Translations under genes and position numbers: made by a program
DNA from: Mesodorylaimus sp. YZB2_4
Taxonomy: Eukaryota; Nematoda; Enoplea; Dorylaimida; Dorylaimidae
Reading direction: 5' to 3'
DNA: 64,000 bases
NCBI GenBank assembly: GCA_030248295.1
Contig: JASANH010000810.1
Location: 1-64,000 of the forward strand
Part shown: positions 34,762 through 47,605 of the stretch, one piece after another
Numbering within the stretch: position 1 is the first letter of the stretch
How the letters are laid out: each line of letters begins with the position of its first letter
Notes under the pieces: generated by a model
The model's input: the letters and a program-made list of their open reading frames with translations, nothing else
Databases searched by the model: none
What the model was told of the DNA's origin: nothing

Positions 34762-35443
34762 ATGCGCCTGAGTAGAGTATCATCGCGCCCAGTCGAAGGG
34801 AGGGAAGAACTAATATCTGCAGTCTGGGACTTGATTCTAGATACGCGGCCTCAAAAGTCAGTGAGGTCGATGTTTGAGTCTGTGGACAGAATTGTGGTCG
34901 ATATAGGCGCTGACGTCGATTTCAATGTTGTACCCAATACTGTGGGGACTAATGTTGCACTCAATGGTGGTACGGATGTGGTGGCTGAAGTAGGCGGACT
35001 GTGGGGGTTGATGTACTCAATGGTTGTATGGATGAGGCAGTTGAAGTGGGCAATAATGAGGGTATTGACTTTGTACTCAATGGCTGTCTTGATGTGGTGG
35101 TTGAAGTAGGATATGGATGCGGATGTTGGTACGTATATGAATACGGTCAGTGGATATGGATGCACATATGGTGCGGATTGCGTTGATGTATGGATTGACT
35201 GTGGTATAGGGGTTGAGCCTTTTGTGAATGAGTCTGTGAATTCAGGGCAGGGGATGCAGTGGTTAAAATAGGTGAAACAGCTAATGAACTTGATGAAGAA
35301 GCGTCTATTATAGGCATAATCAACGTTGAGCCAGTGGTGAATAGAGAAGAGCTGAACTGGGTAGTTGGTATGGTAAACGAGGTTGCTGTGGAGGTTCTTT
35401 CCGAAGTTGATGTTGCAGATAGGTGCTAATGGTTTTCAGAATG
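34762..35443 (+). pseudogene. Val/Gly/Asp-rich repetitive coding remnant
   Basis: A unit of about 57-60 bases is repeated about three times between 34950 and 35130 (CTCAATGG...GGATGTGGTGG.TGAAGTAGG), giving peptides like VLNGCLDVVVEVG. Similar Val-rich text extends on both sides in other frames (DVDFNVVPNTVGTNVALNG before; NEVAVEVLSEVDVADR before a stop at about 35430). At least two frame changes are needed to read it as one protein. It may have been a repetitive secreted or structural gene; no family is recognised. Confidence 0.4.
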
Positions 35444-35679
35444 GAGTATTCATCTGCTGGGGCCTTTGTTTGAGCTGTAAGAGTCTTCAGGATTGCAAGA
35501 AAATAGAGACATTCATTAGGCCCGCAAACTTACAGTATGTTATGCAGTAACTTTGAGCCACCATTAGTGATTTTTTTAGGCTGCATATTTTGCTGGCTTT
35601 ACATGCGAAAAACTCTAATTGCCTTTGTCGCTAGTTTAGTAAGTAAATAGTGGCACATTGAATTCAGGGTTTATTGCGA
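35444..35679. other. Intergenic, no gene
   Basis: Nothing recognised. Confidence 0.4.
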
Positions 35680-36800
35680 TCAGATTTTGCTGGTTTTAGA
35701 GACACCTTCCTTATTCTCAAACTTACATTCGTATGTTATCCCCTTTATTGCTGTGGCTGGAAATACTTCGAGAGTGACACCAGCAGATCGACCTAGTCTT
35801 GCAGTTACTGGTCCATCAGTAAGGTTTCCTTTGATGTTGCAATCAGGGCACAAGCATGCCAGGTCGACTTTGTAACCAGAGCTGGTCACTGGGTCACTGT
35901 TCCAGTAAAACCTTCCTTTAAATGCATACATTCCCAGAAACAGTTGGACTTAAATTGGATTTTGAGGTACAGAGAGTAACTGACTGACCAGCTCCCTGGT
36001 GTCTGGCTGTGTTGGTCGGCCGCCTAACAAGCCATAAACTTTTTTTCTGGTATAGTCGCAGCTAGTGAATGCGCATGGCCATGATAATACTGAACTGAGG
36101 TAGTGAGAAAAGAGATAATCTGTGGTATCATATTCGTAGGGTCTATCGACATCGCAGTAATTGGAACACTGTGACGGATGTTGAAGGCTACGTTTCCTAC
36201 TCGATTTTGCTATTTGTGTTTCGTCGATCATATCCTTAGAGGCGACCATCGTTTGTTGCTTCATGTCTCGCTATGCTAAGGTAGGTTTTGATCAAATCGG
36301 ATGCTTGCGGGGTCGAGGCCAAGACAGATTTCTTGTACGGATTCAAGTTGCACAAGCATCCACGAAATCCTGGGATAGCAGGCTAGATTGAGTGAGTCTA
36401 TATTGTAGTAAGAGTTGGATATTCATCCATCCTGATCTTTCCTCTCTGGCTCACTTCTCAAATCGAACTACTAAACGTAAAAGTCGTGAGTTCCATGGGC
36501 TCTCTGCGCCTCCATGGTAACTCGAGCATTGAACGCCTAACAATGCTTGAAAAAATGGCGCATGCTGACTGTATCGTTTGCATGTACACTTGGTGTGGTG
36601 CAGAAGTCAAATTGAAGGAGCACCAATGATATTGATCTATTCGACGAGCTTTTGTGCATTGTCAGGTGCGGTAGAAGGCACCTCACGCACCAAAAAGGGG
36701 TGTCTTTGATGTTTAGAAAAGCCATTATACTTAGCTGTTCTCCCTCAAAGATCTGCGTCAGGGGATCAGATACACAATCTTCCCCACAGGGCAAGCACGT
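35680..36800 (-). CDS. Candidate cysteine-containing protein of unknown family (partial exon model)
   Basis: Three open minus-strand stretches look coding in composition. At 36800-36537 is TCLPCGEDCVSDPLTQIFEG with a later WCVRC. At 36264-35950 is a stretch with CSNYCDVDRPYEYDTTDYLF, and LVSQLLS before a possible donor GTACCT. At 35931-35680 is GRFYWNSDPV, then CLCPDC and YECKFENK before a stop. The first and last share a C..C, glycine, hydrophobic strand and x-C-x pattern spaced about 45 residues apart, so they may be a repeated domain. Splice joins could not be closed in phase, no signal peptide is assigned, and the family is not recognised. Confidence 0.35.
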
Positions 36801-37240
36801 CTGTTACACCTGACGTACGCTGGGCCTACTTTATAGTGTACGTCAGTTGACTTATTTTTACTTCTCCTTCTTCCAAAAACCGCGAAAATTCAGGCACAAT
36901 AATTGCAGATCATCACAAGATTGTCTAGATGTTCGCTCGCCAATTCGCTGGAATATACTTTCGAGTGCGCTTTATCTGCTGGTATAGTTATCTCGTTTTG
37001 CAAAAAAAATTGCAGCTGACTTATTTTTCAGGACACCATCGCATCTAACGGCCCACAATACCCAGTGGTGCAAGGAAGAGGTTGGTAGGCGTAGATTTAT
37101 TACGGAATTGTGGACTTATCTCTCGTACTGTACTGTAAAAGTACTGTGAAGTTAAGCAAAAATCATCCTCTTTACTTCTATATGAGGCCGCACAAGATCA
37201 CTTTGATTATGTAATATGTATTTTGGCAGGCATGCTTCTT
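36801..37240. other. Intergenic, no gene
   Basis: No gene recognised; TACTGTACTGTA-type words near 37128. Confidence 0.4.
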
Positions 37241-37567
37241 GCAACATCGCCAACCGTTAAGTCGAATTTTGGAAAACCAAAAATTGTGACATGTTCCTGG
37301 GTGCAAAAGAAAGCTCTACGCAATAAAATTAGAGGCGTCTGGCCAACTGGTCAGTTCTGGTCAGCGCGAAGAGTACAGTGAAATTTTCAAATTCTGCTGG
37401 ATTTTTTGGGTTTTCTCAGCAAAAAACCCCAAAACCCGAGTATTTGAAGCTGAAACTCGAAACTCCGAACCCAAAAATCTGGTTTGGAATCTTCTTTTGC
37501 ACCTAGGAATATATTACAATTTTTGGTTTCTCAAAGTTCGACTTGACGGTTGGCGATGTTCCCTTGT
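37241..37567. mobile_element. MITE with AACATCGCCAACCGT ends, long copy
   Basis: The left end GCAACATCGCCAACCGTTAA and the right end ACGGTTGGCGATGTTCCCTT are inverted repeats extending about 50 bases inwards. The interior includes a degenerate AAACCCCAAAACCCGAG island. A shorter copy is at 53632-53758. No coding capacity. Confidence 0.75.
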
Positions 37568-38230
37568 CAGCTTCGCGACAACGGTTCCCAAGGAGGATTC
37601 TTATCAGCTTAGAAGCATGGAATAGAAAGCAATAGTCTGCCTTGTACGATATTTCAGGCTGATCTATCGAATAAGACTATGTAGGAGTGCGATAAAATGG
37701 CCCGCTGGACCATTCTGTTGCAGCCTTGCTGTGTGGTCTTGAATCGTCTGTCAGGGAGGTGTTTTATGGTTCATGTTCTACAATTACGACCAATGTGCAT
37801 ATAAATTTCAAGTCTGCCTTCACACAAACCAGGCAATTTGGGGCTCCCGACAGACCCAAATTTTCTAGAGTGCACTGTATTAACCTGTGATCTCGTGATA
37901 GTCAGACGGTAGATGTAAGACCACGACCATATTCGTTTTCCTTGAGACCATCGGAGTTTTGATTGATTACTTCAGCCTTAATCTCTGTGATAGCATTTAC
38001 TCTACTTTACCTTACACAGGTGGTGGCGGGAATAATCAGACCTCGAGGCAGCAACAGTCACCAGTGCTTTATCACCACCACCGCAAATAATAGTGTCTCC
38101 CTATGTGTATGCAATGCTGTGAGGTCAGAGGACACAGGTGCCGCGTAAGATTTCTGTGCGATTCGCTAATGTCAAATTCGTGTTCAGTCGTTTTCAAGTC
38201 ATCTGTTTTTCGTAGTTCCAGTCGGCCAAT
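37568..38230. other. Upstream of receptor H, no gene
   Basis: The conserved upstream words of B, C and F are not seen here, in line with H being the most diverged receptor. Confidence 0.4.
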
Positions 38231-40003
38231 ATGAACGAATCGTACTTGACTAGCAGCGTCTACTTAGAAGCCCTGGCTGAATTCACTGCCTACAGCACTT
38301 CTTATTTCTATTATAACGACGCTTACATATTTGCGTTTTGCATAGTCGGCATTCTCAGCTCGATGCTGACTTTGGTTACTCTTTGGCGGAATAAGGCATT
38401 TGCCGCCCCGTGTTTTCTTTGCTTCAGATTTGTGGCTATCTCTGAATTGATTTACGCTGTGACCTACGCCTCGTCCAGATGGGCAACATTGAACAATTTG
38501 TTCCCGACCACCTACGCTTGGGCGCGTTTCCGAGTTGATCGTCAACCACTCTTTGATTTTGCTGTCAGCACAACCACGATTCTGATCGCATTCCTGTCCT
38601 TACATCGAGCCGTGGCCTCTCTTTTGCCGAACAAGTATAAAGCGTGGAATACTAAACGGGTTTGCGCTGGGGTGACTCTAGCATCATGTACTATATCAAT
38701 GGCTCTGGTGTCGCCGGCATTCTTTGCTTATAGCATTGTTCAAGACAATAGAACTGGATCATATTTCGCACAGCCAAACCAGTTTGGCCTGTCTCTTGGT
38801 TATATTAGATATGACAAGTTCCTCGATATGTATCGATTGATACAAGGAATTGTACATTTAGTCACTTCAGGCTTGGCCTTACTCGGAATGATGAAAGCAA
38901 TCTGGTTGAAGTACGTTTGTACATCTTGTGCAAGGAACCAGCCTGCCATGCACAAACCAAAGAGACAGTTAGGCTACATCATCACCTTTGTTCACATATA
39001 GTCACATATAAGCCCCAGGTTGAATGCCTTCGAAATCTTGAATCCACTCACTTATGTCCCCTGAGGGCGAAGCCGTTTTGTGAAACATTGCAAGATACTG
39101 TGGATTCATGTATCTTATTTCACCAAGGTATATCCTGTAAATTTTCTGTCAGTGCACCATAAGACCCAGTTTAGGCGAGGCAAACACAGAGAACAGACGT
39201 TAGAACAACATCATGGATCCATCATCAGCAGGAACCAGCTTGTCGGCTGGCTGCACATGGGTAATCATACCATGTTCAGGGGAGTTGGAAGCTTCAACGC
39301 CTGCCTTATCTACCTCAGTGCGCATACTATAGAGCGTACTGCTGTAACCTGGCATGCCACAGACACCTTTTCTGGGATATGGGCTCTGTTAGCCTGGTGG
39401 CTATTATCAGATGCTCCCTGGGAAAACGACCGATTGCGAACAATTTTCATGATTTTTCAACTTCATAGCAGCCTCAGTTTTCCCCGAATCAGTTTGTGAA
39501 CATGTAAGATGCATGGCTATCGCAAAAACTCAAGCAAAAAAGCAACAGATTTTTTCACTTTGCAATGGTCCAATCTTTTTTCTTTCAGACAGCGCTTGAA
39601 TGCAACGCTGCAGGTAGCAAATACGCAATCGCTAAAAACAATCAAACAGACCCTGCAATTATGCTTTCTTCAACTTTCCCAAGCTATTCCCAGTGTTTGC
39701 GATTCCGTCTTCATTTTCGTCGTCACAACCAAATATCCAATTGGCGAGGATGTACGTTTCACCAGTGATGGCCGAGTCGATTGGCAGTACGCGTATGCAT
39801 GGGTGTACATGTGGTCTTTTAGTGACTTTTTCCACTGCTGCGCCCATTGCACGCATTTCTATTTTTACATGATATTTAGCACAGCATTTAGAAAAGGTTT
39901 TTTCCAAAGATTCTCCTGCATGTCTCGGAAACAGAGAGAAGATGTGACTTTGTTTAAACCAGCTGATTGCGCAGTGGATGTTATTCCGCCTGCCCCAGCC
40001 TAA
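38231..40003 (+). CDS. Orphan 7TM receptor H (divergent family member)
   Basis: Exons 38231-38910 and 39589-40003 join in phase 2 (AA|GTACGT to TTTCTTTCAG) to 364 aa. The intron sits at the same place as in A-G. The protein keeps the layout with altered motifs: STSYFYYND, APCFLCFRFVAISE, SRWATLNNLF, LSLHRAVASLLPNKY (LHR where others have SQR) and HFYFYMIFSTAFRKGF. The second extracellular loop is longer and carries an NRT glycosylation site. The tail is about 20 residues longer than in A. The divergence suggests an older split from A-G. A 139-codon frame in its intron (39080-39499) is judged incidental. Confidence 0.87.
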
Positions 40004-40110
40004 CTGTTCACATCACTTTTTATCATCAATAATTTTTATTCGTATGTAAGTGCAGCACCAGAATATTTGTTTTCTCTGTACAAGTGCAGTGCTGATAGAT
40101 TAAAGCAGCC

Positions 40111-43100
40111 CTATACGAGCAGTATCACGGTCAATAGAAGAAGTGACGGCACTGTCATCAACGATAGTTGTCTCTGCTGGCTGCCACCATGTGCATGGTC
40201 TGAAAAAGAAGCGTATATTATACACTGCTCTCTCTCTCTCTCAGGCAATAAATTTATCTTACCAATATGCACTTTCCCGCCCGCACTCGAATTAGTCTGC
40301 TTCGAAGCACCATCGTGCCTGACTATATTCAAGTTGAACCCACCGCCTCCGAGGCCGAATCCATCTGGGCCAGCAAGGCCTTAAAAGAATTTGAATTGAA
40401 TGCTGCCTGTGCATACCGTAGGCCATCGTGGGCCAGGCAAGTACCGGGGGTCAGGAAATGTGATAAGATAAACAGAGCCTAATCACAAGCACTTACCAAC
40501 CACACACTGCTTATTCGACAGAGTAGTTCCCTCCGAACAAACACACACAGTGCCATTGCAGTGTGAATTCTGCATGCACTGCCTGCCATCGATGCATGGG
40601 TCGCCTGGTAAAGCGAGACCTAAAACCCAGCCCACTTCACTTCCTTATCTGTGCACAGGATACGAGCACTTACCAGCTGGCACGCCTTGATCGAATCCAC
40701 TTATTTCATTGCCTGCTAGCTCGCCACTCTGTCCTCCCAACGGTGTTATGGCAACCTTGGCACCAGTCGATGTCACATTCCACCCAATGAACTCTTTGTT
40801 CTTCTCGTTCTCTTGACGAAGCCAGTTGTACAAAGGCTGGAAATATTCCATCATCGGCTTGGCATCCAAGCGAGGATCGCCAGTCAGTTGTTGTAAGGCC
40901 TCAGACCAGGGCTTCGAAGCACCCAATTCCAAAAATGACCTAAACTCGAACGCATGCCTACAGTAAGAGCATTTTTGGGAAATGAGCGCTTACTTCAGTT
41001 TAGCTCCAGCCTTGGTCGACTGATAAAAATTGCACTTGATCAAGGGACCTCGATGACCTGCTGCTATGCACAGTGCTTTTAGGAGTTGGAACTGAACGAC
41101 ATAGCCGACAAAATAGCTGAAAAGAAGGATTGTAGCACGGGGTATGCATCGAATGGTGAGCGTACTTGATAATAGGCATGTTCTGGGCCACCTGAAAATT
41201 CGACCCTGGGTCAAAATCGCGTTCTGTCCTTTCAACTGGTGGTACAATGCCTTGATAGTTCAGCCTAAATACGAATGTAAAGATAAGTCAAATATCACAG
41301 AAACCCGCCGGTCAGCTGACCACTTAGCTGACCAGCGAAATATTTATATGGCTCATTCGAAAATCGGGGAGCATCTTTAACACAAAACACGATGCCAAGT
41401 CAGGTGGCACTCTGGTTTTCTACGATTTTCGACAAGCCACATGACCGAGATGCCGACTCGGTGCGACCTACAGTACCTGTGCCAGGTGGATCTCCATGTA
41501 TTACACTATACATGGGTGAAAATTTCTTACGCCATTGAGCGGGGAAGGGCTTCTTGCTGTTCAACCCTGAGACCCAGTTCTGCAGATGTCCAATGCTTAG
41601 ATGCTGTGAAACTCGCTACGTACATGTGCATGTTGTTTAAAGACCAGTGCCGCAAGAGTGACTTTCAAATGAGACTTGCGATAGGGTGTGTGTTTTTATG
41701 TTCAGTTCGCATCTATAATGATTACTTTGCGGTACCAACATCAGTTTGAGACTGGTGCAATCTTTACCTCAAATTCCAATATTCTCTGTTCATATTGCTG
41801 TTGTTGAACTCCCCACTGAACATGCGCCACCGCCACTTGTCCATGGCCAAATTGAATGGCAGTGCAGCAATGCGATCCAAGGCATTGCGGTACAGGAAAT
41901 TGATATCCGCCTCTGAAAATAGCAATTTGGTGCATATATCGCGCCAAAATATGTTTTGCATAGACCCCTAAATGCCGATGGGCTAATATGACTTTTCTAA
42001 TATTATTTAAGAGAAAAAATTTAATCCCAGCTGCTCTATAGCGCATACTGTTGCATTTCGCGCGCTTCGAGTGATCCTTTCACTCCTGGCAAGTGCTTGC
42101 ATCATGGACCCGCTGTCATTGTATAACAATGCAGGTCATGGAGCGGATGCTGTGACTAGCACTGCCCACGCATCTACTAATCGTGAGCACTGATGCAGTT
42201 GCAAATGAGCACTTTCTTACAAGTGTCACAAGTCGGCCCAGTTTTATTATGGTGGGCGAATTCATCTTGCATATCACGCACTCCTTTAGTTAGTTTCAGA
42301 AGTCAGTGTACAAATCCAAATTTCGCACATTTATGGGTAATGGTCTTCAGCTGTGTGACACGACCCGTCAGTTTAAACACCCCAATAACCAGCGGTGACT
42401 AATATTGAGAATGACAGTATTGGGGCCAATGTTCTCATTTTCACTCACCCTTTTCTAAAGTCTCTCCACGCGCGTCACTTATCTGCTGCCCCACATTCCC
42501 GCACCCCCTCACCCGTATTGTTCTCTCCGAACGGCAATAAGCCGATAGCATTCAAATATTCGGGTGTCCTAGCCACAGTAGCCATGACTGAACCGACGGC
42601 ATCGATGGCGGCTGGATTTGCGCCATCGCGGAATGGTATCGACTGATTCTTGTAAGACATGAAATAGTAGACTTGGCCCAGTTCGTGATGGGCGCGGATA
42701 AAATCGTCAGCCGAAATTTGTGCGCACATTTTCACCCTGCAAAGAATAGAGAAGTTTGTAGTGTCCTCAAATGAGACGATGTTGAGGAGGGTCGTGAGAA
42801 TACTTGACTCAATTCCACGGCGCAGAAATGCCTGTCTGACATGTTCGTACCTGAAATCTTCTCCGTTTCTAAAGTCTACCGAAGTTGGCAAACACAATGC
42901 GTCTCGATCGCGAGGACGCGTAAACATTGAATCACGCCAAAATCGTTGCGGTAAGGAAGGGAAACCAAGTGAAACGAAAAATTCTTCCGCTTTTTTGAAC
43001 ATTCGTTCTACGGTGTAGTTCTAAAAAAGATACACTTTGAAAAAAGGTGACGCTAACAGCACGAAGATGAGAAGGTTGGTAACCAGATTTGTACACGCGT

Positions 43101-45744
43101 ACTTGGAAGAACAAGGCTGGTGTCGGATCGGTGCTCCATTGACCCGTGAATGGGACACTTGTCTCGTACAGATTCACCCAAGTGTTCGCCCACATGCTCC
43201 CTGGAATGGACACGATTGAAATTTGATTAGTTATTGACCGGAATCAAAAGTTCATAAACGTTCTAAGGAGGTCCACGAACCAGAATACCATATCACAGTT
43301 TCAAAGCATATTTACCCAGCAAATGAGCAGGAATAGGTCCATCCGCGGTCACAAACTGAGGATACTGAGACCGCAACTTTCGTCGAACATAAGCATGAAG
43401 TTGCACGTAGAATGGCTTAACTTCTTCGAAAACCTTTTCCAATTGCTCCTCGAAATCTGGTATTTCGTATCCATCCCTCCACATCTGCCCAGCGTCTTGA
43501 TATCCTAAAGAGACCATTCAGCTCACTGAAATTATGAAGTTTTCACGCGCTACAGCAGCTAGCTTGCTTATTGTGAAAACGATGGCACTTTTCCCAACAG
43601 TGGAATGCGATGCCCCCTAGAGCATGCCAGACCAGAGATTAGTCTGCCACTGGCTTAGCGCTCACATTAGGGTCCTCACATTGTGTTAAGACGGCAAAGT
43701 ACAGACAGTACATGCTTGGCGTTGCTCAGAATCTGCCAGACGCCGATCTCCAAAACTCCAAGCTCGAACGGAGTTGTTCGCCCGCTGAAGCTAGTTCCGA
43801 AAAACCACAGAGGGTAAGGCAACTATCAGTTATTGTTATAAAAAACCTCAGCATGCGAATTTTAAAATAGCGCTTGGAAACAAAGGACAGGTTTTAGCAG
43901 GCTGCATCGGGAATCACTGAATTCTAAAGGCTCACCTATTTACTGTACGTTTGTATTGGCACTACATCTTGTGAGGCCAATTGTGCGCAAACCTAACTCG
44001 TTCCTTTTACCCAGGGTGGCTATACTTCTTCTTCACAACTTACCACTCAACTTGGCCGCTTCATTATTCAATTGCACCATTTCCAAATAAGCCGGCCTGA
44101 CGATTGGTCCAACTGCGTTCCTCCACGACAGCCATATGTAATATAATTGACGATAATCCTTTGACGTGGCCATCAGATTGGTCAAGTCTGCACCAAGTAG
44201 CCAATGTCATATTCCAATGCACGTTACCCCCTGACCACTTACCAGGCTCCAAGCGTAGTATGCAGGGTGGAGGCTGGCCTTGTTCACAAACGGCCGCATT
44301 GGCGAACGTCTGACCCAGTTCCGATTGAATCATGGTCAACTGAAGCGGAAACACAATAACATCAAAACCTGAACACTGATGGGTTGCCTGGCTCATTGGG
44401 TTATTCCTAGCCGGTATGGGCCCCAGTTGCGTAAGGCTAATCTTCGTTTACACGCCCAAATATGGGTCTTTGCTGATCGCATTATTAATCATATTTATCT
44501 TTAAATCAGGGCGCCCTTTTTTGTGTGATGCTGACTATACCTCCAAAAAACAGGCCGTCGCTTTTCCAGTCGGCAGCCATCCTTCTTTTAACTCTTCAAC
44601 CCTCCAGTCCTATTTTTCTGACACGATCTACAATCGTTTTTGGTTTGCGAACACAAACCCCGGGAAACAGAATGAAGACCAAAAACCACAAATTGAAAAA
44701 ACAGACTACACTCACTACTTTCCAAAGCCGAACAAAGTCGCCCCGCCCACCTCTACTGTACTGTACTGTACCATTCCAAACCAGTGTGTTGCCTCACCTT
44801 CCGAAATTGTTCTTCCGGCAGAGCACTTGGCCCTTCGAGAACTAGCTTCTTGAGCAGCCTTTTGATATATGGATTTTGAACGTAATCTAACGAGAACTCC
44901 TTTGCTTTTCGGGCCGTTAATTTCAAAAATTGAGAGAGCAGTACGTCTGACTCAACCTGCACAAAGGAAAAATGTATTTTCATAAGTCATAACGTACAGT
45001 AACTACACACCAGAAATCCTCAAAATTAGCCCCTGACTGGACCACATCCCGCTTTGGAACTGCTTTGAAATAATAGAGCCCCATCTCGAATACATCAAAT
45101 CAAAGGTTCCTTTGAAATAGTAAAATTTCCTAGGTACTATAATAATGGGGAAGGGAACGCCCTTTTAGGGGTCACCATGCAGCCCAAAGTAGGACTTTGA
45201 CGTGCAGGGAAATGTGCAACGCCCGGTGTCCCTCTTATTAGTCACCCGAAATCGCCTTTTAGGCTAAATACTTTCAATTTGAAATATACTGTGGAATCCC
45301 GGAACTAATTTCGAGGAAATAAGGCAATAAAATGCATACCAGCCTCTTTCGATTATATTCAGTCAAATTCGTAAAATAATTCCATCCAGCTTCGACAGAG
45401 GTCGAATAAATTTTCGTTGCTTCTTCATCGTATTCTTGCAAAAATTGTCGAGCACTTTCTTCCGATCGAACGCTGCCCACTGGTTTGAATTGCCAATTCC
45501 AATACTTACTCCCATTGATTAATACCAATGGACCTGGTGGCTCAGGTCCTGGAGTAAAACTGGCGAAAATATTTTGATCATCGCCCGAAAGAATTTTATC
45601 CAGCACTTTATTAATGACATCTTGGGACTGGGCACGTGGCGGTGGTTGGCGCGTTTGTGTCAACCAATCTGGTTGAATCGTTTGAGCTGCGGCAGTTGAG
45701 CAGAATAGAACCAATAGGATGGCGGAACTGGGAAGATTGACCAT
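40111..45744 (-). CDS. Catalytically inactive ACE (peptidase M2) homologue with EB-like module and GPI-type tail
   Basis: Fifteen exons close in phase to 810 aa: 45744-45340, 44956-44798, 44339-44243, 44187-44044, 43504-43316, 43200-43103, 43020-42851, 42736-42513, 41912-41768, 41264-41166, 41116-40994, 40939-40674, 40604-40497, 40379-40263 and 40199-40111. Residues 1-21 are a signal peptide ending STAAAQ. Residues about 100-705 align along the whole ACE domain. The zinc motif is HELGQ (438-442), so the second histidine is lost. The third-ligand Glu is Asp466. Positions equal to substrate-binding His353 and His513 of human testis ACE are Pro409 and Gln568. This parallels C. elegans ACN-1, a non-peptidase ACE homologue. 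Residues 707-741 form a six-cysteine EB/EGF-like module, then a Gly-rich linker and a hydrophobic end (about 793-810) fit GPI anchoring. Confidence 0.92.
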
Positions 45745-47605
45745 TTTTGCTTCCTGAAAAGTCGCAGAGACGATTAGAGGGTGCAAAAGAAACGAATGTT
45801 TGTGGGACGACGGTTGGCTTTGCGGTGGGGCGGCCAGCGTACAGACGCTGGAAAATACACCCGCGCCAGGACCAAATACGTGGAAGGGAACAGAGACTCG
45901 ACCCCAGCCAGGAAAGGACCATCGCCATAGCACGCATAAGCATCACGGACCACAGGAGAAACTCTTCAGCGCCCCTGCGTTACTGAACAAGCTCCTGCGC
46001 CAGCCAGCACCTAAGATAAGAGGGAACTCGCGTTACCTAAATCGATGAGATGACGGTGGTCAGATCACGACTTCTGATCTACTCGTTGGTACTCATACTG
46101 GTCACTCACGACCACAGGATTTGGGGTTGATGGGTCCTACACCAAAAAACCAAACCAATCCCTCGTCCGGCATCCTATCCGTCATTGCACTCATTCGACT
46201 CAAAACGAATGTGAGAGACGGTCTTTTAGTAACACTCATTTTACACCAGCCGTTCACCCAAGAATATACCAAGTTACTTGGATTCTGTTGGCCAGAATGG
46301 GCATTACCTCACCGACTAGTCGCAACTGGCGGGCATATAGTGCACATTTTCTGACTACTCGAAAACGCGCGTGCACTAGAGCCGGCAGATATGGGTCATT
46401 CGTAGCGTGTCGTGTCTCGCATGCAGTCTAGGCTGTATTTGGACAATAAAATGCCTGGCGCCACCCGCTCGTCAACCAACGTTGTTGGTCCAGTTAACCA
46501 CTCACTGTGTACCAGTACGTTCAGTTGACAGCTCTCAGTTACGTAATTGAGTCCGAAAAAACCGGGTCGACACGGCCTTTAATGAAGCCAGTTTTCCACT
46601 CGCGACTCGTTGCATAACAAAGTTTTGTTGTTGATTATACTCTCAGAAATGAACGTTTTTCTAGTTCAAAATTTGAGAAAGGGCCGATTCGTGCCCGGCA
46701 GACCACTTACTTTCTACATATACACGATTCGTGATATTCATTTTTCTATACGTACTAGACTGAACGGGCTGTGCGCCAAGAGGCTTCGCTGAGCATTCAT
46801 TGACACCACATCGATATGATGACGAACCACACTCAAATTAATGCGCGTCTGCGGGATGGTGTCAACAACCAGGGAAAAGAATCTTGGGTATTTTGTCCGA
46901 CAGACATCTTGAGCGGACCGCAAGCAGCAGCACACGCATTGGAGAAATGTCACATGAGCGAAAAATTCATGAAAATGAAACTGGGAAAGGCAGTGCCTGT
47001 GGTTTGATGCGCCTTCGGAGCGGGCCAGTCCAGGCTGACAAAAGGTGATCGAGAAAGATCCTGCCTGGCTACTGGCTGGTCACATGTAGGTACTCGCGGT
47101 TTTAGGGTTGACAAGTAGACCAACAACTAGCCTCATTCATTCATGTCACCAGCTTGGGGAAGGTGGCTGCTAGAAAATGCTCACATCTGCAGCTCTTGCA
47201 TAGTGGATATTTCAGGGACTATTGTGAAAAATGTGATTATACTTGCCGGACAGGTCTCTCTTTCAATTGCGCAATCGCATACTCAGGCTGGAATTTTGAT
47301 GAATGCGCAGCTTCGTAAGACCTTCTAGCAGCAATGGGGCACAACGAAATCCAGACACTGGGATGTTTTGCGTGCATGGCGCTTTTGACCCTGCATGGAA
47401 TTTATGAATGCTTATAAATATTACCTTAAAATAAAGATAAATTTGGAGACTCATCCAAAGGATGGAATTTGGGTCTGCAGTAGAATTCGGTGGCCACTGG
47501 TGTTCTCCTGCTGCAGATGTTCTCCACATATCCTCAGATTATCCAGCAGTTAGCCGAAGCAGCATACGGCAAGGAGCCTAGGTAACACATGCTCGGAATG
47601 TTGAA
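45745..47605. other. Upstream of the ACE-like gene; no gene seen
   Basis: Bases 45745-46100 should hold the ACE promoter and 5' leader, but no element is assigned. Open frames on both strands up to about 110 codons overlap the first ACE exon and are shadows. The rest to 47605 has no recognised gene. Confidence 0.4.

Noticed and set aside
39080-39499. 139-codon ORF inside the receptor H intron
   Set aside because: No domain, no paralogue in the introns of other receptors, and it lies wholly within a well-supported intron.
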